This document shows, piece after piece, positions 33,136 to 34,562 of a stretch of 34,562 nucleotides of DNA. This DNA is from an uncultured Verrucomicrobiales bacterium (GTDB lineage Bacteria > Verrucomicrobiota > Verrucomicrobiia > Verrucomicrobiales > Akkermansiaceae): assembly GCA_937969495.1 (NCBI GenBank), contig CALBVY010000061.1, positions 1-34,562 on the forward strand, in the 5' to 3' direction. Below the pieces are notes generated by a model, which had not been told where the DNA came from, searched no databases, and worked only from the letters and a program-made list of their open reading frames with translations. The translations under genes and the position numbers were made by a program. Numbering within the stretch: the first letter of the stretch is position 1; the number at the start of each line of letters is the position of its first letter.

Positions 33136-34047
33136 TTAGATACCATGCATATCAGGCCGATCATTGGTAGCCCGAGAACGCTGCACGGGTATCATATGAT
33201 CACCTATAATATCACCATCATCGTCTACGCGATCATCATTTGCATCCGTATATGAAGGATGCTGCCCTTGATAGACAGGCTGTGGAGCATTCCCACCACG
33301 CCGATTATACTGCGCTGCTAAAAGTGCCATCAGATGCGTAGCCGCTGCTTCTAACTCCGCGATATATTTCTGTACCCGACCACGAAAAACTGAGTAGAAA
33401 ATCACAGCCGTAATCCCTATCACCAAACCTGATGCTGTCGTCACCAACGCTTGATACACACCCTCCGCAAGCTTATTAGCATGCACCCCCTCGTAGTTAC
33501 CACTGGCAATCTCCATAAAGGCACTAATCATCCCAATCACTGTTCCGAGTAGACCCGCCATCGGAGCAATCGTGCCCACATCTGAAAGATAGCTGATACG
33601 CTGAGTCAGAATACCCGTCTGACGAGAACCTTCTGCCTGCGCAACCTCACGCACCTCCTTAAACGTAGCCGAGGTATTTTTCGTCATAAAATCCAACGTC
33701 TTCTCCGTAATCCTAGCAATACTCTGATTTTGGCGATTACAGTGTGCCACCAGACCTAAGTAATCACGCTTTCGGATCAAAGCCTCAGCAGCATTCATAA
33801 ACTTATCACTCACCACAGAGCCACGGCGAATAGTCAGGAAATAGAGCATAATCAACACTAAGCAGATGACCGAAAGCACCGCCAGTGGATACATCATAAA
33901 GCCCCCCATTTCCAAGATCTCCAGTATATCCTTATTTTCTTCAGCGTCAGAAGAATCAGCAGCCCAAAGGGCGGGTGCACTCAATAACAAGAACGCAAGG
34001 CCAAACAATGCGCCCAATCTCTTAGGGATTAAAATTGATGAATTCAT
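33136..34047 (-). CDS. exbB: MotA/TolQ/ExbB family proton channel with signal peptide and acidic tail
   Basis: A 303-residue ExbB/TolQ family protein. An N-terminal signal-like segment (LGALFGLAFLLLSAPALWAA) precedes a span at about 55-72. The cytoplasmic helical region and two further spans follow, including VGTIAPMAGLLGTVIGMISAF and ALVTTASGLVIGITAVIFY (33558-33620 and 33399-33455), the conserved pore helices. The extra N-terminal export segment is known in ExbB forms of several phyla. The C-terminal 50 residues are Gln/Pro-rich and then strongly acidic (DANDDRVDDDGDIIGD). It is the first gene of the operon; about 210 bases without a gene lie upstream. Confidence 0.94.
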   Translation of the reverse strand: MNSSILIPKRLGALFGLAFLLLSAPALWAADSSDAEENKDILEILEMGGFMMYPLAVLSVICLVLIMLYFLTIRRGSVVSDKFMNAAEALIRKRDYLGLVAHCNRQNQSIARITEKTLDFMTKNTSATFKEVREVAQAEGSRQTGILTQRISYLSDVGTIAPMAGLLGTVIGMISAFMEIASGNYEGVHANKLAEGVYQALVTTASGLVIGITAVIFYSVFRGRVQKYIAELEAAATHLMALLAAQYNRRGGNAPQPVYQGQHPSYTDANDDRVDDDGDIIGDHMIPVQRSRATNDRPDMHGI

Positions 34048-34258
34048 AGAAAAGTTCGTAATTACTGTAGCTTGGATCTACTAAGGCGCAAGCGTAGGAA
34101 ATACTATCTGCCTAACCTCAAAACCGAACTAAAAACTAAGCATTTCCTAAGAATCACCTACCTTCAGTAATCTATTTGCGGATCCCCCTACATTTCCTAC
34201 TCCCTTTAGCTAGCCTAATGAAGCTGGTAATACATCATATTTCTTCCCCCACTTCTGA
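34048..34258. repeat. Gene-free stretch with a thrice-repeated GTAGGAAAT-type motif
   Basis: About 210 bases separate the exbB start from the transposase end. GTAGGAAAT at 34094-34102 is repeated in inverted form as ATTTCCTAC at 34192-34200, and as ATTTCCTA at 34142-34149, so the copies are spaced by about 47-50 bases. It should contain the promoter of the exbB operon, but no strong consensus hexamers stand out. Confidence 0.35.
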
Positions 34259-34562
34259 TCATTCCAAAGCCTCTTTCCGTAGTTCCCGCATCGAGTAGAG
34301 CCTACTTTTCTTGTTCTCCCAGCCCACTCCTCTGAGGCTCCTCGCTCCGTCCTTGCGTTTTGCCCCAAATCGCTCACGCGCTCCTTGAAACACCTTTTCC
34401 ACAAACTCCTTACTCCCAAAGGTCATCCCGTCACTGAAATAACGCACACGACAGCGTATCATTTCTCCCATTGTTAGCTTCCCGCCACGGCTTAATACCT
34501 TTTCCACCTCCTTACGATGGAACCCTTTCCTAACACGACGTGGTTTTCTACTCTCTGGCAGT
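34259..34562 (-). mobile_element. C-terminal end of a Y1/RAYT-type transposase gene (cut by window edge)
   Basis: The minus-strand frame is open to the right edge: codons before the first candidate start (GTG at 34507) read on without a stop, so the gene continues outside the window. The visible 100 residues contain LSRGGKLTMGEMIRCRVRYF, SDGMTFGSKEFVEKVF, RFGAKRKDGAR and a final MRELRKEAL (34262-34501). This tail resembles the C-terminal region of REP-associated tyrosine (Y1) transposases common in Verrucomicrobiota and Planctomycetes. The catalytic HUH and Tyr motifs would lie upstream and cannot be checked here. No target duplications or clear ends are visible. Confidence 0.7.

Noticed and set aside
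34210-34419. 69-codon minus-strand open frame at the right end
   Set aside because: Out of frame with the transposase tail that matches the RAYT C-terminal pattern in the overlapping frame.

Overview
This window looks like chromosomal DNA from a Gram-negative bacterium of the Verrucomicrobiota (class Verrucomicrobiae, possibly near Akkermansia or Rubritalea). The taxonomic call is inference. It rests on a TPR-plus-secretin protein of the type called Amuc_1098 in Akkermansia, an ExbB-ExbD-ExbD-like-TPR operon, a RAYT-type transposase end typical of the group, and gene starts that almost never carry a Shine-Dalgarno sequence. Most of the window is dense, ordinary chromosome with gaps of 0 to about 210 bases. 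I found no tRNA, rRNA, CRISPR array, prophage or complete insertion sequence.

Left part (1-9.6 kb): the end of fabV (enoyl-ACP reductase) converges on a minus-strand group of dinB-like, NRDE-family and a two-domain acyltransferase resembling the ornithine-lipid synthase OlsF. Then comes tlyA (plus strand), converging on a tight minus-strand group: maf, menB and menH (menaquinone synthesis) and a peroxiredoxin. A rhomboid protease and the Complex I subunits nuoB and nuoC follow, with neither nuoA nor nuoD beside them.

Middle part (9.8-20.4 kb): a long plus-strand run holds an Amuc_1098-like secretin, a single-span membrane protein of unknown function with an AsmA-like look, a large exported protein built of about four similar modules, then a MoxR ATPase, a DUF58 protein and a membrane transglutaminase. 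The last three form a known recurrent module. Their link to a secretin and two unknown envelope proteins is the least explained and most interesting part of the window.

Right part (20.4-34.6 kb): a sensorless BlaR1-like M56 peptidase and a BlaI-like repressor lie divergent from an unknown lipoprotein, with dyad-symmetric candidate operators between them. After these come a YkgJ-type Cys-cluster protein, a lipoprotein amidase with LysM, mfd (transcription-coupled repair), a SurA-like chaperone and hemW. A minus-strand operon then reads exbB, exbD, a periplasmic-only ExbD-like protein and a large TPR protein, which together suggest an energised envelope motor. The right edge cuts through the C-terminal end of a Y1/RAYT transposase gene.
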